Assembly (NCBI GenBank): GCA_964465355.1
Contig: CAYXJZ010000004.1
Span: forward strand, 13,134 to 77,133
Source: JAABTL01 sp964465355
Lineage (GTDB): Bacteria > Deinococcota > Deinococci > Deinococcales > Trueperaceae
DNA length: 64,000 bases
Direction: 5' to 3'
The number at the start of each line of letters is the position of its first letter. Within the stretch, counting starts at the first letter, position 1. A model generated the notes under the pieces. It had not been told where the DNA came from, searched no databases, and was given only the letters and a program-made list of their open reading frames with translations. This document shows positions 1 through 8,423 of this stretch, one piece after another. A program made the translations under genes and the position numbers.

Positions 1-888
<888 letters not shown>

Positions 889-947
889 GTCGGACTCCAC
901 GAAGTCGTGCGCACGGACTGCCTCCCAGCGTGGGTGTGTCGCCACCC

Positions 948-961
948 TGTCAACAAGTTGA
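948..961. promoter_or_regulatory. Possible -35 and small palindrome upstream of the GH3 gene
   Basis: On the reverse strand a perfect TTGACA (948-953) lies 60 nt upstream of the GH3 start. It is overlapped by the palindrome TCAAC-AA-GTTGA (950-961). No good TANNNT -10 is seen at 17-18 bp, so the promoter is uncertain. The palindrome could be an operator. Confidence 0.3.
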
Positions 962-985
962 GCACCTCCGAGGGCTTGAATGGGA

Positions 986-2257
986 TCACGGCACCCCCAC
1001 CAACCGGAACGCCCGCCGCATCCTCTCCTGCTCCGAGGACGAGAGCCCGTGGCGACCAGCCACCTCGCGCCACCCCTGCACCGCCCCGACCACCTCCGCC
1101 ACGATCGCCTTGGCCCGTTCCGGCTTGATGCGGTAGTAGCGCGCGGTCGACAGTGCCAGGTCGAGGTCTTGGGCGTTGTCGGCCTCGTCGACGTTCAACC
1201 TGAGGCCTTCGCCGTAGGGATCGGGGTTCATGTCATAGGCCGGGGCCAGCACCCAGCCACCTTCTCGCAGCAGGAAGGCGTGGTTGCGCAGGTGATCGTC
1301 GGTGTTGGACACGCATATGGAGAAGACGACCCGCCGCCAGAGCTGTTCCAGGTCGGGCGCTGTACGCGCCCCGACACGGACGAGCAGATCGGCCATCTCC
1401 AGGTAGCTGGCCCCCTCTGCGGCCCCGTCTCCGTCGCTGCGCTCCAGCAAGGTCATGGCGGAGGCCATGTGCATGCGCTGGCCCCCGTCGGCGCGGTCGA
1501 AGCGGCGACTGAGGAAAGTGGCGTGTGTCGACGCCAGCCTCAGCAACCTGGCCTCGGGCACCTCCACACCCGCGCGGCGCGCCAGCTCATGGACCACGGC
1601 TTCCCAGGCCCCACTGTCGACGACGTCCCGACCACTGGGGAACTTGGCGATCCACAGGTGCTGCGCTTCATCCTGCACACTCGCCTTGGGCCTCGCACCG
1701 CCAAGCGATCCCCCTGGAGCGATGAGCAACCGCAGCCAAGCGCCGTACTGGCCGTCCAACTCCGCGTCGTCGCGTTCGAGTTGGCGAGCCGCGTGCTCAA
1801 GCTCGCGCAGCGAGGTCAAGGGCGGCGCGGCCATCTCCTCGCGGTCATCGAGGAAGGGGCCACCCATGCGGAAACGCAAGGCACCCATCCGGTGACCATC
1901 GTGGACGCCGAGCAGGTAGTCCGACGGGAGCAGCCGCTCCGGCGTCTCACCCGCCTGGCGCGCCAGGTACGCCGCCCGGCGTTCCATCAGCATGCGTCCC
2001 CAACGGTCGGGGCTCGAGTCGAGGAAGACACCGAAGTTCTCCCGTCCAGAAGGCGCGTACTGCGGACCTTGGTGCAGCCGCATGGCAGGATCGAGCACGA
2101 TCGAAGGCGCGCTCTCGAGCCAGTTCCGCTCGTACTCGAAGGAGAAGATCTCCTTGCCGCGCACCACCGTCGTCCTCAAGTGCCCCATCGGCCTGGCCTC
2201 GCCCAAACCCTGCCAGTCCGCCCAGACCTCGATGTCCTTGTCCTTGGAACGGCTCAT
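986..2257 (-). CDS. hipA: HipA family serine/threonine kinase toxin
   Basis: A protein of 423 aa, the normal length for HipA toxins. These kinases phosphorylate translation factors or tRNA synthetases (GltX for E. coli HipA) and cause growth arrest or persistence. The N-terminal HipA_N domain spans roughly residues 10-130. A Gly-rich nucleotide loop GGARPK sits at 186-191. The catalytic loop SNTDDHLRNH is at 317-326, with D320 as likely catalytic Asp and N325. The metal-binding YDMNP lies at 341-345. All key kinase residues are present, so it looks active. It overlaps the hipB-like gene upstream by 4 nt (ATGA), the classic order with antitoxin first. The exact target cannot be read from sequence. 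Confidence 0.92.
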   Translation of the reverse strand: MSRSKDKDIEVWADWQGLGEARPMGHLRTTVVRGKEIFSFEYERNWLESAPSIVLDPAMRLHQGPQYAPSGRENFGVFLDSSPDRWGRMLMERRAAYLARQAGETPERLLPSDYLLGVHDGHRMGALRFRMGGPFLDDREEMAAPPLTSLRELEHAARQLERDDAELDGQYGAWLRLLIAPGGSLGGARPKASVQDEAQHLWIAKFPSGRDVVDSGAWEAVVHELARRAGVEVPEARLLRLASTHATFLSRRFDRADGGQRMHMASAMTLLERSDGDGAAEGASYLEMADLLVRVGARTAPDLEQLWRRVVFSICVSNTDDHLRNHAFLLREGGWVLAPAYDMNPDPYGEGLRLNVDEADNAQDLDLALSTARYYRIKPERAKAIVAEVVGAVQGWREVAGRHGLSSSEQERMRRAFRLVGVP

Positions 2258-2574
2258 GCCGGCGACTTCCGGCGCAGCCGTTTGGACCTGACCAGTTGGG
2301 CGTCCTGCAGCTTCCTACCCAGCTCGTCGTCCCGCGCCAACAGCGCCAGGTCGTCGTGCAACCCCAGGCTGTGCAGCACGTTGGCGTAGGCCCCCATGGT
2401 CACGCCTGGGGAACCCCGCTCGATGGCCTGCAGCGTGGTGCGCGACATGCCGGCGCGTTCCGCGAGCAGGATCATCGACAGGCCGCGGCGCAGGCGGGCT
2501 AGGCGGATGTTCTCGCCCAAGGCGCGGAGAAGGCGCTCTACGGAGGGTTGGGGGGTTGCGGTCGGGCGTGCCAT
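2254..2574 (-). CDS. hipB: HipB-type HTH antitoxin
   Basis: An Xre/Cro helix-turn-helix protein of about 106 aa that should neutralise the adjacent HipA and repress the operon. The HTH is clear: ENIRLARLRRGLSMILLAERAGMSRTTLQAIERG, residues ~19-51, with the recognition helix around MSRTTLQAIE. The C-terminus is basic (RSKRLRRKSPA). The start chosen is the ATG at 2574 (MARPTATP). In-frame ATGs at 2583 and 2598 are also possible, and none has a clear Shine-Dalgarno. A longer frame back to 2826 is unlikely because that extension has no domain. The gene overlaps hipA by 4 nt. Confidence 0.88.
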   Translation of the reverse strand: MARPTATPQPSVERLLRALGENIRLARLRRGLSMILLAERAGMSRTTLQAIERGSPGVTMGAYANVLHSLGLHDDLALLARDDELGRKLQDAQLVRSKRLRRKSPA

Positions 2575-2859
2575 CGTGGCCATTATTCTAGACATCATCG
2601 GGTAGATTCGCGAGTGATTATGAACACTAGGGCCGCATAGACCCGCCGGTCCAGGCTTTGGGGATGAGGTCGAGCCTACGCGAGTTGCTGAGATGCGTCT
2701 GCGAAGAACGCACAGCAGGCGTCCCGGCTCGGACCACGGTGACATGGGCTTCTGCCGAGAACCCGCCGGCCTTGGCCAAGTCGGCCTCCATACGACGCGT
2801 TCGAGCTGCGACCATCGGTACGACAACTGCCATCGATCTCAAGGCCCATCGAAGGAGTG
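2575..2859. other. Intergenic stretch between hipB and the RHH antitoxin
   Basis: About 285 bp with no gene I can support. Short frames exist on both strands (a 71-codon one on the reverse strand, 2627-2842, and a 69-codon one forward), but neither shows a domain and the two overlap. The hipBA promoter should lie here, near TCTAGAATAATGG just inside the left edge. I see no terminator. A decayed gene remnant on the reverse strand cannot be excluded. Confidence 0.4.
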
Positions 2860-2877
2860 ATGTATAATGATGTACAT
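2860..2877 (+). promoter_or_regulatory. Promoter -10 and palindrome at the start of the RHH antitoxin gene
   Basis: A perfect TATAAT (2863-2868) lies 7 nt before an in-frame ATG at 2876, the spacing seen in leaderless mRNAs. The inverted repeat ATGTA-N8-TACAT (2860-2877) covers this -10 and the start codon, a good place for RHH autorepression. No convincing -35 is present. A Shine-Dalgarno (GAAGGAG, 2851-2857) instead suits the ATG at 2867, so the start is ambiguous between the two. Confidence 0.5.
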
Positions 2878-3148
2878 GGTCCGCAAGCAGCTCTACCTCA
2901 CAGAGGCTCAGGACGCCTCCCTGAAACGCAAGGCCGAGGAGATGGGCATCTCCGAAGCCGAGATCGTCCGGCGCGCGCTCGACGAGGCCTTGAGCGAGAA
3001 GTCAACTCGCCGCTGGCGCCCCGGCCGCCCCGAGGCCCTGGCGGCGCTGCAGAGGACGTGGGCAGAGACCAGCTCGGTCCTCGTCGAGGACTTCGATCGG
3101 GACGCCATCTACCAAGACCGCCTGGATCGCCTGACCCCGCAGCGCTGA
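2867..3148 (+). CDS. CopG/RHH-family antitoxin
   Basis: A 93-aa (or 90-aa from ATG 2876) ribbon-helix-helix protein. MVRKQLYLTEAQDASLKRKA gives the DNA-binding beta strand and helix A, and GISEAEIVRRALDEAL the second helix. The acidic C-terminus (DFDRDAIYQDRLDRL) is typical of the segment that wraps the toxin. It sits 12 nt upstream of a PIN-domain gene, so this is a VapBC-like type II module. It should bind and silence the ribonuclease and repress its own promoter; a palindrome overlapping the -10 fits that. The first start has a Shine-Dalgarno, and the second could be used by a leaderless transcript. Confidence 0.88.
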   Translation: MMYMVRKQLYLTEAQDASLKRKAEEMGISEAEIVRRALDEALSEKSTRRWRPGRPEALAALQRTWAETSSVLVEDFDRDAIYQDRLDRLTPQR

Positions 3149-3160
3149 GCCGCGCAACCC

Positions 3161-3595
3161 TTGACCTACCTGATCGACACCAATGTCCTGGTCTACGCCC
3201 TGGACGCCAGAGATCCCGACCGACGGGCCAGGGCCCGCGACTGGCTCGCCTACCTCACTGAACAAGACGCAGGCCTGCTGTCCACCCAAGCCCTCAGCGA
3301 GTTGGCCAACGTCTGCCTGCTTCGCCTGCGGCCCCGATGGACCCCGCAGCAGGTTGCCGAGCACCTCGGGCGACTCTCCGCGGCCATGGACGTGTTGCCC
3401 CTCACGGCCGCCGTCGCGCACGAAGCGCTGCGAGGCGTGCGGGACCATGGCATGTCCTACGACGACGCCCAGATGTGGGCCATGGCACGCCTTCACCAGA
3501 TCCCCTACCTGCTGACCCAGCACATGGACTCCGGCGCCAACATCGACGGCGTCCTGATCCTCGACCCCTTCACCCTGCAACCACCGAGCCCTTAG
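3161..3595 (+). CDS. PIN-domain ribonuclease toxin (VapC-like)
   Basis: A 144-aa PIN-domain protein starting at TTG, 12 nt after the antitoxin stop. The four acidic positions of PIN nucleases are present: Asp6 in YLIDTNVLVYALD, Glu in ALSELANVCL (~residue 48), Asp in SYDDAQMWA (~104) and Asp in the MDSGANIDGV segment (~127), which ends in the usual LDPF. VapC toxins cut tRNA or rRNA in an Mg-dependent manner and stop translation. The antitoxin partner is RHH rather than AbrB or Phd. The TTG start is chosen because it directly precedes TYLIDTN, where these proteins normally begin. Confidence 0.9.
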   Translation: MTYLIDTNVLVYALDARDPDRRARARDWLAYLTEQDAGLLSTQALSELANVCLLRLRPRWTPQQVAEHLGRLSAAMDVLPLTAAVAHEALRGVRDHGMSYDDAQMWAMARLHQIPYLLTQHMDSGANIDGVLILDPFTLQPPSP

Positions 3596-3702
3596 TCTGC
3601 AGCATCCATCACGAAGCGATCCCATCACCCCGAAGCCTCGATGATGCACCCTGCCGCCCCGCAGCGCCACCCGCCTGGGGACCCGGGCTCACGACGGATA
3701 GG

Positions 3703-3743
3703 TTAGTCACCACCTTGACTAAGCAATGGGCGTCCACTAGGCT
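3703..3743 (+). promoter_or_regulatory. Leaderless promoter with inverted-repeat operator for the Phd/PIN operon
   Basis: TTGACT (-35, 3715-3720), a 17-bp spacer and TAGGCT (-10, 3738-3743) lie just 6 nt before the GTG start at 3750, so transcription should begin at or next to the start codon. The perfect inverted repeat TTAGTCA-N6-TGACTAA (3703-3709 and 3716-3722) covers the -35. It is a strong candidate for the autoregulatory operator of the Phd antitoxin. Confidence 0.75.
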
Positions 3744-3749
3744 GCCCCC

Positions 3750-3977
3750 GTGGCGACCTTCAACGTCCATGAGGCCAAGACCCACCTCTCCCGACTCCTC
3801 CAGCAAGTCGAGGCGGGAGAAGAGGTCGTCATCGCCAGGGACGGCAAGCCGATCGCGCGCCTGGTCTCCTTGTCCAAGGGGTCGGCGCGCGTGCCTGGTC
3901 GACTGAAGGGGCAGATCAAGGTGGCCGAGGACTTCGACGAGCCGTTGCCCGACGAGTACTGGCTCGACGACGGGTGA
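3750..3977 (+). CDS. Phd/YefM-family antitoxin
   Basis: A 75-aa protein with the Phd/YefM N-terminal fold: TFNVHEAKTHLSRLLQQV (residues 3-20), then EAGEEVVIARDGKPIARLVS. The C-terminal tail FDEPLPDEYWLDDG is acidic and is the usual toxin-binding part. The GTG start follows a promoter whose -10 ends 6 nt upstream, so the mRNA is probably leaderless. The stop overlaps the start of the PIN toxin gene (GTGA), which means coupled translation. It should neutralise the downstream nuclease and repress the promoter. Confidence 0.92.
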   Translation: MATFNVHEAKTHLSRLLQQVEAGEEVVIARDGKPIARLVSLSKGSARVPGRLKGQIKVAEDFDEPLPDEYWLDDG

Positions 3978-4348
3978 GGGTCTTGCTGGACACCCATGCA
4001 CTCGTCTGGTGGCTGACAGACGACCGGAAGCTCAGCAGGACGGCGCGAGACCTGATCCAGAACGAGGAGGTCTCCGTCAGCGTCGTCTCGCTCTGGGAGA
4101 TCGAGATCAAGCGCGCCCTCGGGAGGATCGAGGGAAGCGTCCAGTCCATCTTCCAGGAGGTAGCCGGCACCGAAGGCTTCACCCTGCTCGACCTGCGACC
4201 TGCTCACGTCCTTGGCTTGGCTGAGCTTCCTCTCCACCACCGCGACCCCTTCGACCGGATGCTCGTGGCCCAAGCACGGCAGGAACAGGCCGTCCTGATC
4301 TCGCGTGATGAGGCCATGCGGCTGTATGAGGTTGAGCTGCGGTGGTAA
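3974..4348 (+). CDS. PIN-domain ribonuclease toxin (VapC family)
   Basis: A 124-aa PIN protein starting at GTG within the GTGA overlap with the antitoxin gene. RVLLDTHALVWWL (Asp6), SLWEIEIKRALGRI (Glu near 42), HRDPFDRMLVAQA (Asp near 95) and a late Asp in ISRDEAMRLYEV match the catalytic positions of the Phd-paired VapC subgroup. It would cleave structured RNA when freed from the antitoxin. It is the third toxin in 3.4 kb, next to hipBA and the RHH/PIN pair. Confidence 0.92.
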   Translation: MRVLLDTHALVWWLTDDRKLSRTARDLIQNEEVSVSVVSLWEIEIKRALGRIEGSVQSIFQEVAGTEGFTLLDLRPAHVLGLAELPLHHRDPFDRMLVAQARQEQAVLISRDEAMRLYEVELRW

Positions 4349-4392
4349 GACCTGGGAACTGCAGCCGCAGACGCACCCTCTAGGAGCGAACC

Positions 4393-5307
4393 ATCCCACC
4401 CAACCTCAGCACCGGCTGGATCCTCGCCCTGCTCTCCGGCGCCGCCTTCGGCACCGCTGGCGTCTTCGGCAAAGGCTTGCTGGTCACCGACTGGTCACCG
4501 GCCGCTGCTGTGACCTTCCGGGTCGCCATCGGCGCCTTGGCCCTCGCCATCCCCGCCGCCATGCAGATGCGCGGCCGCTGGCAGCTGCTGCGCAAAGGCT
4601 GGCCCAGCGTCGTGCTCTTCGGCGTCTTGGCCGTGGCCGGATGCCAGTTGGCCTTCTTCCAGGCCGTCGAGCGGATGCCCGTGGCCATGGCGCTGCTCCT
4701 CGAGTACCTCGGCATCATCCTGGTGGTGCTGTGGCTGTGGTGGCGCCGCGGCCAGCGCCCCCGGCCGCTAACCCAGGTGGGTGCGGCGCTGTCCGTCGCC
4801 GGGCTGATGCTGGTCCTGAACGTCTTCGGCGCCGTGAGCCTCGACCCCGTCGGCTCGCTGTGGGCCTTGTCGGCCGCCATCGGCCTTGCCGCCTACTTCG
4901 TGATCGCCGCCGACCAGAGCCATGGGCTGCCGCCGCTGGCCTTGGCGGCCGGTGGCCTGGTGGTCGGGACCGTCATCCTGCTGCTGGCCGGCGCCACCGG
5001 CCTGCTGCCCATGCGCTGGTCCACCGCCGACGTGGCCTTGGCCGGCGTCCATCTGCCCTGGTGGCTGGCCATCCTGGCGCTTGGCCTGGTCGCCGCCGCC
5101 TTCCCCTACGTGGCCGGCGTGACGGCAGCGCGGCGCCTTGGCGCCAAGCTCGCTTCCTTTCTTGGGCTGTCGGAGATGGTGTTCGCGGTGCTGTGGGCCT
5201 GGCTGCTGCTGAGCGAGCTGCCCACCGCGCTGCAGGGGCTGGGCGGCGCGCTGATCTTCGCGGGGGTGGTCGTGGTCAAGCTCGACGANNNNNNNNNNGA
5301 CGAGTGA
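4393..5307 (+). CDS. EamA/RhtA-family metabolite exporter, possible ATC start
   Basis: An inner-membrane transporter of the drug/metabolite superfamily with two EamA repeats and about ten hydrophobic helices (~300 aa). The first helix, beginning WILALLSGAAFGTAGVFGKG, matches the usual EamA start but lies upstream of the first ordinary start codon (TTG 4477). In that frame a TAG at 4381 limits the start, and no ATG, GTG or TTG lies between. ATC at 4393 is preceded at 6 nt by AGGAG (4382-4386), so it is the best start, though an ATG misread as ATC is possible. The second repeat runs to LGGALIFAGVVVVKLD. Ten N bases sit near the 3' end. The substrate is probably an amino acid or metabolite. Confidence 0.82.
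   Translation: MPPNLSTGWILALLSGAAFGTAGVFGKGLLVTDWSPAAAVTFRVAIGALALAIPAAMQMRGRWQLLRKGWPSVVLFGVLAVAGCQLAFFQAVERMPVAMALLLEYLGIILVVLWLWWRRGQRPRPLTQVGAALSVAGLMLVLNVFGAVSLDPVGSLWALSAAIGLAAYFVIAADQSHGLPPLALAAGGLVVGTVILLLAGATGLLPMRWSTADVALAGVHLPWWLAILALGLVAAAFPYVAGVTAARRLGAKLASFLGLSEMVFAVLWAWLLLSELPTALQGLGGALIFAGVVVVKLDXXXXDE
5289..5298. other. Assembly gap (10 N)
   Basis: Ten undetermined bases within the last codons of the EamA gene. The frame shown after the gap gives D-E-stop, but the true length and frame here are unknown. Confidence 0.99.
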
Positions 5308-5350
5308 GCGCTGCCCTCCGGCAAGCGGTGACCAACCAGCGCGGCGACGC

Positions 5351-6265
5351 CTAGGCCATGCCCTCCAGCGCCAGCAGGTGGCGGACATGCCGACCGATCC
5401 CCACCGCCAACGCGGTCGCAGGCGCCTCCAACCCCACCGACGCCAGCAACGGCCCTTGCTCCCCGTAGGCCCGGTGCGTCAGCACCGACCTCATCTCTGG
5501 AAACGCGCCGATGTAGCTGCCCATGTCGGTCTCCTCCACCTCCAGGCCCACGCCCAGGGCCTGAGCCACGAGCCGGTAGTAGTGATGCGCCTCCACCATC
5601 TCAGGCCCCACCGCCAGGTAGCTGCCCCGATGCACCGACGCCAGCCCTGCACAGCTCAGCGCCAGCCGAGCAAGGTCGTCGACGTAGATGGGCTGCTGCA
5701 GAATCGAGCCGGCTGCCACCAGCCGCAGTGGCTTGCCCTCTCGCAGGTGGGCCAGCAGCCCGGGATCGCGCAGGTGCCACGGCAGGCAGCCCAGCTCGGA
5801 GCCGGGACCGTAGATGTGGGTGGGTCGCAGGACGGTCCAGCGCAGCGCGCCGGCGTCGCCCTGCTCAAAGGCCAGCTCGCAGGCCCGTTTGTCGCCGCCG
5901 TAGCCAGCCGACTTGTAGCCCGCCTTCTCGTCGCGTGGGAACAGGCCTGGCAGGGTGTCGAAGACCGCATCGGACGACAGGAAGACCAAGTGCCCGGCGC
6001 TGGCACAGAAGAGCTCAAGGTCCTGCTCGGCGTCTTCGGCCTGGTAGCCCGCGCAGTCCACCACCAAGTCCCAGCGCTCGCCCAGTTCGTGCAGCACCCG
6101 AGCCAGCTCTCCGGGCCTGCGCCTGTCGACTGCGAGCATGCGTACGCCGGGTGGCGCTGTACGTTGGCCGCGGCCCACCACCGTCACCTCGTGCCCGGCG
6201 ACCTGCGCCACGCGTGCCATGGCGCGACCGACGAAGCCGCTGCCGCCGATGAGCAGGGTCTTCAC
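5351..6265 (-). CDS. NAD(P)-dependent epimerase/dehydratase (extended SDR)
   Basis: A 304-aa Rossmann-fold protein. The dinucleotide motif GGSGFVG is at residues 7-13. VVDCAGY near 70 marks strand 4. FLSSDAVFD (~95-103) holds the SDR serine, and SAGYGGDKRACE near 120 gives the Tyr-x3-Lys pair. RPTHIYGPGSELG and the QQPIYVDDLARL segment are typical of the extended SDR substrate part. It would epimerise, dehydrate or reduce a sugar-like substrate with NAD(P). It is the last gene of the LacI-linked reverse operon, 25 nt after the dipeptidase gene. The substrate is unknown. Confidence 0.88.
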   Translation of the reverse strand: MKTLLIGGSGFVGRAMARVAQVAGHEVTVVGRGQRTAPPGVRMLAVDRRRPGELARVLHELGERWDLVVDCAGYQAEDAEQDLELFCASAGHLVFLSSDAVFDTLPGLFPRDEKAGYKSAGYGGDKRACELAFEQGDAGALRWTVLRPTHIYGPGSELGCLPWHLRDPGLLAHLREGKPLRLVAAGSILQQPIYVDDLARLALSCAGLASVHRGSYLAVGPEMVEAHHYYRLVAQALGVGLEVEETDMGSYIGAFPEMRSVLTHRAYGEQGPLLASVGLEAPATALAVGIGRHVRHLLALEGMA

Positions 6266-6290
6266 GATGCGGGCGGCGAAGGCGCCCGGC

Positions 6291-7337
6291 TCATGCTGGG
6301 GTCGCGTCGCCCGGCGCCCAGGCGTCGCGCAGCACGCGCAGGAAGTTGCCGCCCAGGAGCTTCGTCACGTCCTCGGGCTGGTAGCCGCGCTCGAAGAGGC
6401 CGGCGGTCACGCGGGGGAAAGCCACCGCTGACTCCAGGCCCTCCACCATGCGCCGGTCGAAGTCGTACCACTCGCCAAGCACCTCGGTGACCTCGGGGTA
6501 GAGGCCGCCGCCGCGAGCGAACATGGCCTCGTAGTAGGCGCGCGACTCGCCCTCGCCCAAGTCGGATCCGATGCCGACGTGGTCGATGCCGGCCTGGTCC
6601 ACCAGGGCGTCGACGTGGTCGAGGAAGTCGCTGAAGCGCGGCCGGACGGCCGGGTCGCGGTAGGACATCGGCGCCCAGAAGGCGGCGCCGATGACGCCGT
6701 CGCGTGCCGCCAGGGCGCGCAGCACCTCGGGTGCCTTGTTGCGCGGGCTGGGGGTCAAGGACTTGGCGTTGCTGTGGGTCACGGCCACCGGCAGGCTGGA
6801 GGCCTCGATGGCGTCCAAGGTGGTGCGCTCGCCGCAGTGCGAGAGGTCGACCAGCATGCCGAGACGGTTCATCTCGGCCACCACCCGGTGGCCGAAGCGG
6901 CTGAGGCCACCGTTGGCACGCTCGACGCAGCCGTCGCCAAGGACGTTGCGCTCGTTGTAGGTGAGCTGGATGATGCGCACGCCAAGGCGGTGCAGGGCCT
7001 GGACGAAGCCCAGGTCCTCCATGACCGGGCGGGCATTCTGCAGCCCCATGATCAGGCCGATCCTGCCTTCGCGCTGAGCTCGCAGGATGTCGTCGGCGCG
7101 CTCCACCAACAGCACCTCGGAGGCGTGCTGGTCGATGGTGCGGCGCAGCTGCATGAGGTCGAGGGCGGCCCCGGAGAAGTCGTGGGTGATGTTGACCGAG
7201 GTGTAGTTGACGGCGTCAATGCCGGCGACGCGCAGCCGGGCGAAGTGCTCGGCCGTCATCGGGGCCGCCTGCAGGCCGTCGATGACCAGGGTGGTGGCGT
7301 GGAAGTCGGCGGGGTCGGTGGCTGGCAGGGCGGACAT
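6291..7337 (-). CDS. Membrane-dipeptidase-type metallopeptidase (peptidase M19)
   Basis: A 348-aa M19 dipeptidase of the amidohydrolase barrel. The motifs are visible but the first is altered: the usual DGHxD is replaced by VIDGLQAAP near residue 20. MGLQNARP (~100), LTYNERNVLGDGCVE (~130), VDLSHCGERT (~165), VTHSNAKSL (~188) and VGIGSDLGEG (~258) are normal. Loss of the HxD metal ligands suggests an altered metal site, so activity on ordinary dipeptides is doubtful. Start at 7337 is chosen for its GGAGGAG Shine-Dalgarno; an ATG at 7349 overlapping the previous stop is possible. It follows the Gfo/Idh gene closely and belongs to the same operon. Confidence 0.85.
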   Translation of the reverse strand: MSALPATDPADFHATTLVIDGLQAAPMTAEHFARLRVAGIDAVNYTSVNITHDFSGAALDLMQLRRTIDQHASEVLLVERADDILRAQREGRIGLIMGLQNARPVMEDLGFVQALHRLGVRIIQLTYNERNVLGDGCVERANGGLSRFGHRVVAEMNRLGMLVDLSHCGERTTLDAIEASSLPVAVTHSNAKSLTPSPRNKAPEVLRALAARDGVIGAAFWAPMSYRDPAVRPRFSDFLDHVDALVDQAGIDHVGIGSDLGEGESRAYYEAMFARGGGLYPEVTEVLGEWYDFDRRMVEGLESAVAFPRVTAGLFERGYQPEDVTKLLGGNFLRVLRDAWAPGDATPA

Positions 7338-7348
7338 GGGCTCCTCCA

Positions 7349-8353
7349 TCAGGGGCGGACGATGCGGCCCTCTTCGGCGCTGCGCATCAAGGCTTGCACC
7401 GCAGCCACGTTGGCGCGGGTGTCGTCGAGGTGGACGTTGCTGGCTGGCCGGCCGGACCGCACCTCGCGGACGAAGTGCTCGATCATGAGCTGGTACTGGT
7501 CGACGCCGGGGACGATCTCGCTCTCTTCCGACAGCGCGTCCCGGTGCCAGCCGCGCTGGATGACCAGGGTGCGGTCGTCGACACCGGGGGCGAAGGGCAG
7601 CATGCTGCGCAGGCTGGCCTCGCTGCCGGTGATGGTGTAGGACTGCGTGCGCGGCCCACGCAGGCTGCATTGGAAGGTGGCCATGCCACGAGCGAAGCGC
7701 AGGCTGCCGGCGAAGACCTCGTCGACATCGCTGTCAGGGCCGATGCGTGCCCAGCCGGCCGCCTCCTCCGGCTCCTCGCCGAAGGCGAGGCGGGCGATGT
7801 GGACGCAGTAGCTGCCCACGTCCCAGAGCACGCCGCCGCCCAGGTCGCGGCGCAGACGGATGTCGCCGGGTGCGTGCAGGCCGTAGGTGAAGGTGGCGGA
7901 GACGAGCTGGACCTCGCCCAGGGAGCCCGAGCGGACCAGCTGGACGACGCGCCGGGTCTGGGGGTGGAAGCGGTACATCATCGCCTCCATGGCCATGACG
8001 CCAGCCCGGTCGGCGGCTGCCCGCACCTCTTCCACGCCTTCCGCGGTGATGGCGAGGGGCTTCTCGCAGAGCACGTGCTTGCCCCGCTCGATCGCGCGCA
8101 GCGCCCAGGGGACATGCAGGGCGTTGGGTAGCGGGATGTAGACGGCGTCGATCGAGGTGTCGTCGAGCAGGGCCTGGTAGCCTTCGTGCACCCCCTCGAT
8201 GCCCAGCCGGCCGGCCGCCAGGCGGGCCCGCGTGAGGTCGCGGCTGGCAATGGCTGCGACCACCGCCCCCCTCGCCCGCTGGATGGCGGGGACGACAGCG
8301 CGCAGGCCGATGTCGGCGCAGCCGAGCACGCCCCACCTCAAGGCGCGGGGCAC
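7349..8353 (-). CDS. Gfo/Idh/MocA-family oxidoreductase
   Basis: A 334-aa NAD(P)-dependent dehydrogenase. The N-terminal Rossmann domain begins RWGVLGCADIG (residues 6-16). The family signature HVLCEKPLAIT is near residue 92, and the YRFHPQTRRV segment carries the catalytic-site histidine region. These enzymes oxidise or reduce sugars, inositols or their derivatives. GTG start at 8353, preceded by GGAAGGTGG. It lies downstream of a binding protein and permeases of Dpp type, which supports import of a sugar-like rather than a peptide substrate. Confidence 0.9.
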   Translation of the reverse strand: MPRALRWGVLGCADIGLRAVVPAIQRARGAVVAAIASRDLTRARLAAGRLGIEGVHEGYQALLDDTSIDAVYIPLPNALHVPWALRAIERGKHVLCEKPLAITAEGVEEVRAAADRAGVMAMEAMMYRFHPQTRRVVQLVRSGSLGEVQLVSATFTYGLHAPGDIRLRRDLGGGVLWDVGSYCVHIARLAFGEEPEEAAGWARIGPDSDVDEVFAGSLRFARGMATFQCSLRGPRTQSYTITGSEASLRSMLPFAPGVDDRTLVIQRGWHRDALSEESEIVPGVDQYQLMIEHFVREVRSGRPASNVHLDDTRANVAAVQALMRSAEEGRIVRP

Positions 8354-8381
8354 CGGCGTCCCACCTTCCGGGCGGTGGGGT

Positions 8382-8405
8382 GGGGGGACCGGATCCCGTC
8401 CCCCC
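8382..8405 (-). other. GC-rich hairpin between binding-protein gene and downstream genes
   Basis: Perfect 8-bp arms GGGGGGAC (8382-8389) and GTCCCCCC (8398-8405) around a GGATCC core. There is no T-tract. The position, just after the binding-protein stop, fits an RNA-stability or attenuating hairpin that keeps binding-protein mRNA more abundant than the genes below it. Confidence 0.45.
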
Positions 8406-8423
8406 TCCCCGGCGAAGACGCGA

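Noticed and set aside
2627..2842. A 71-codon reverse frame between hipB and the RHH gene
   Set aside because: No domain, no ribosome site, and another frame covers the same bases on the other strand; it could be a remnant but cannot be supported.
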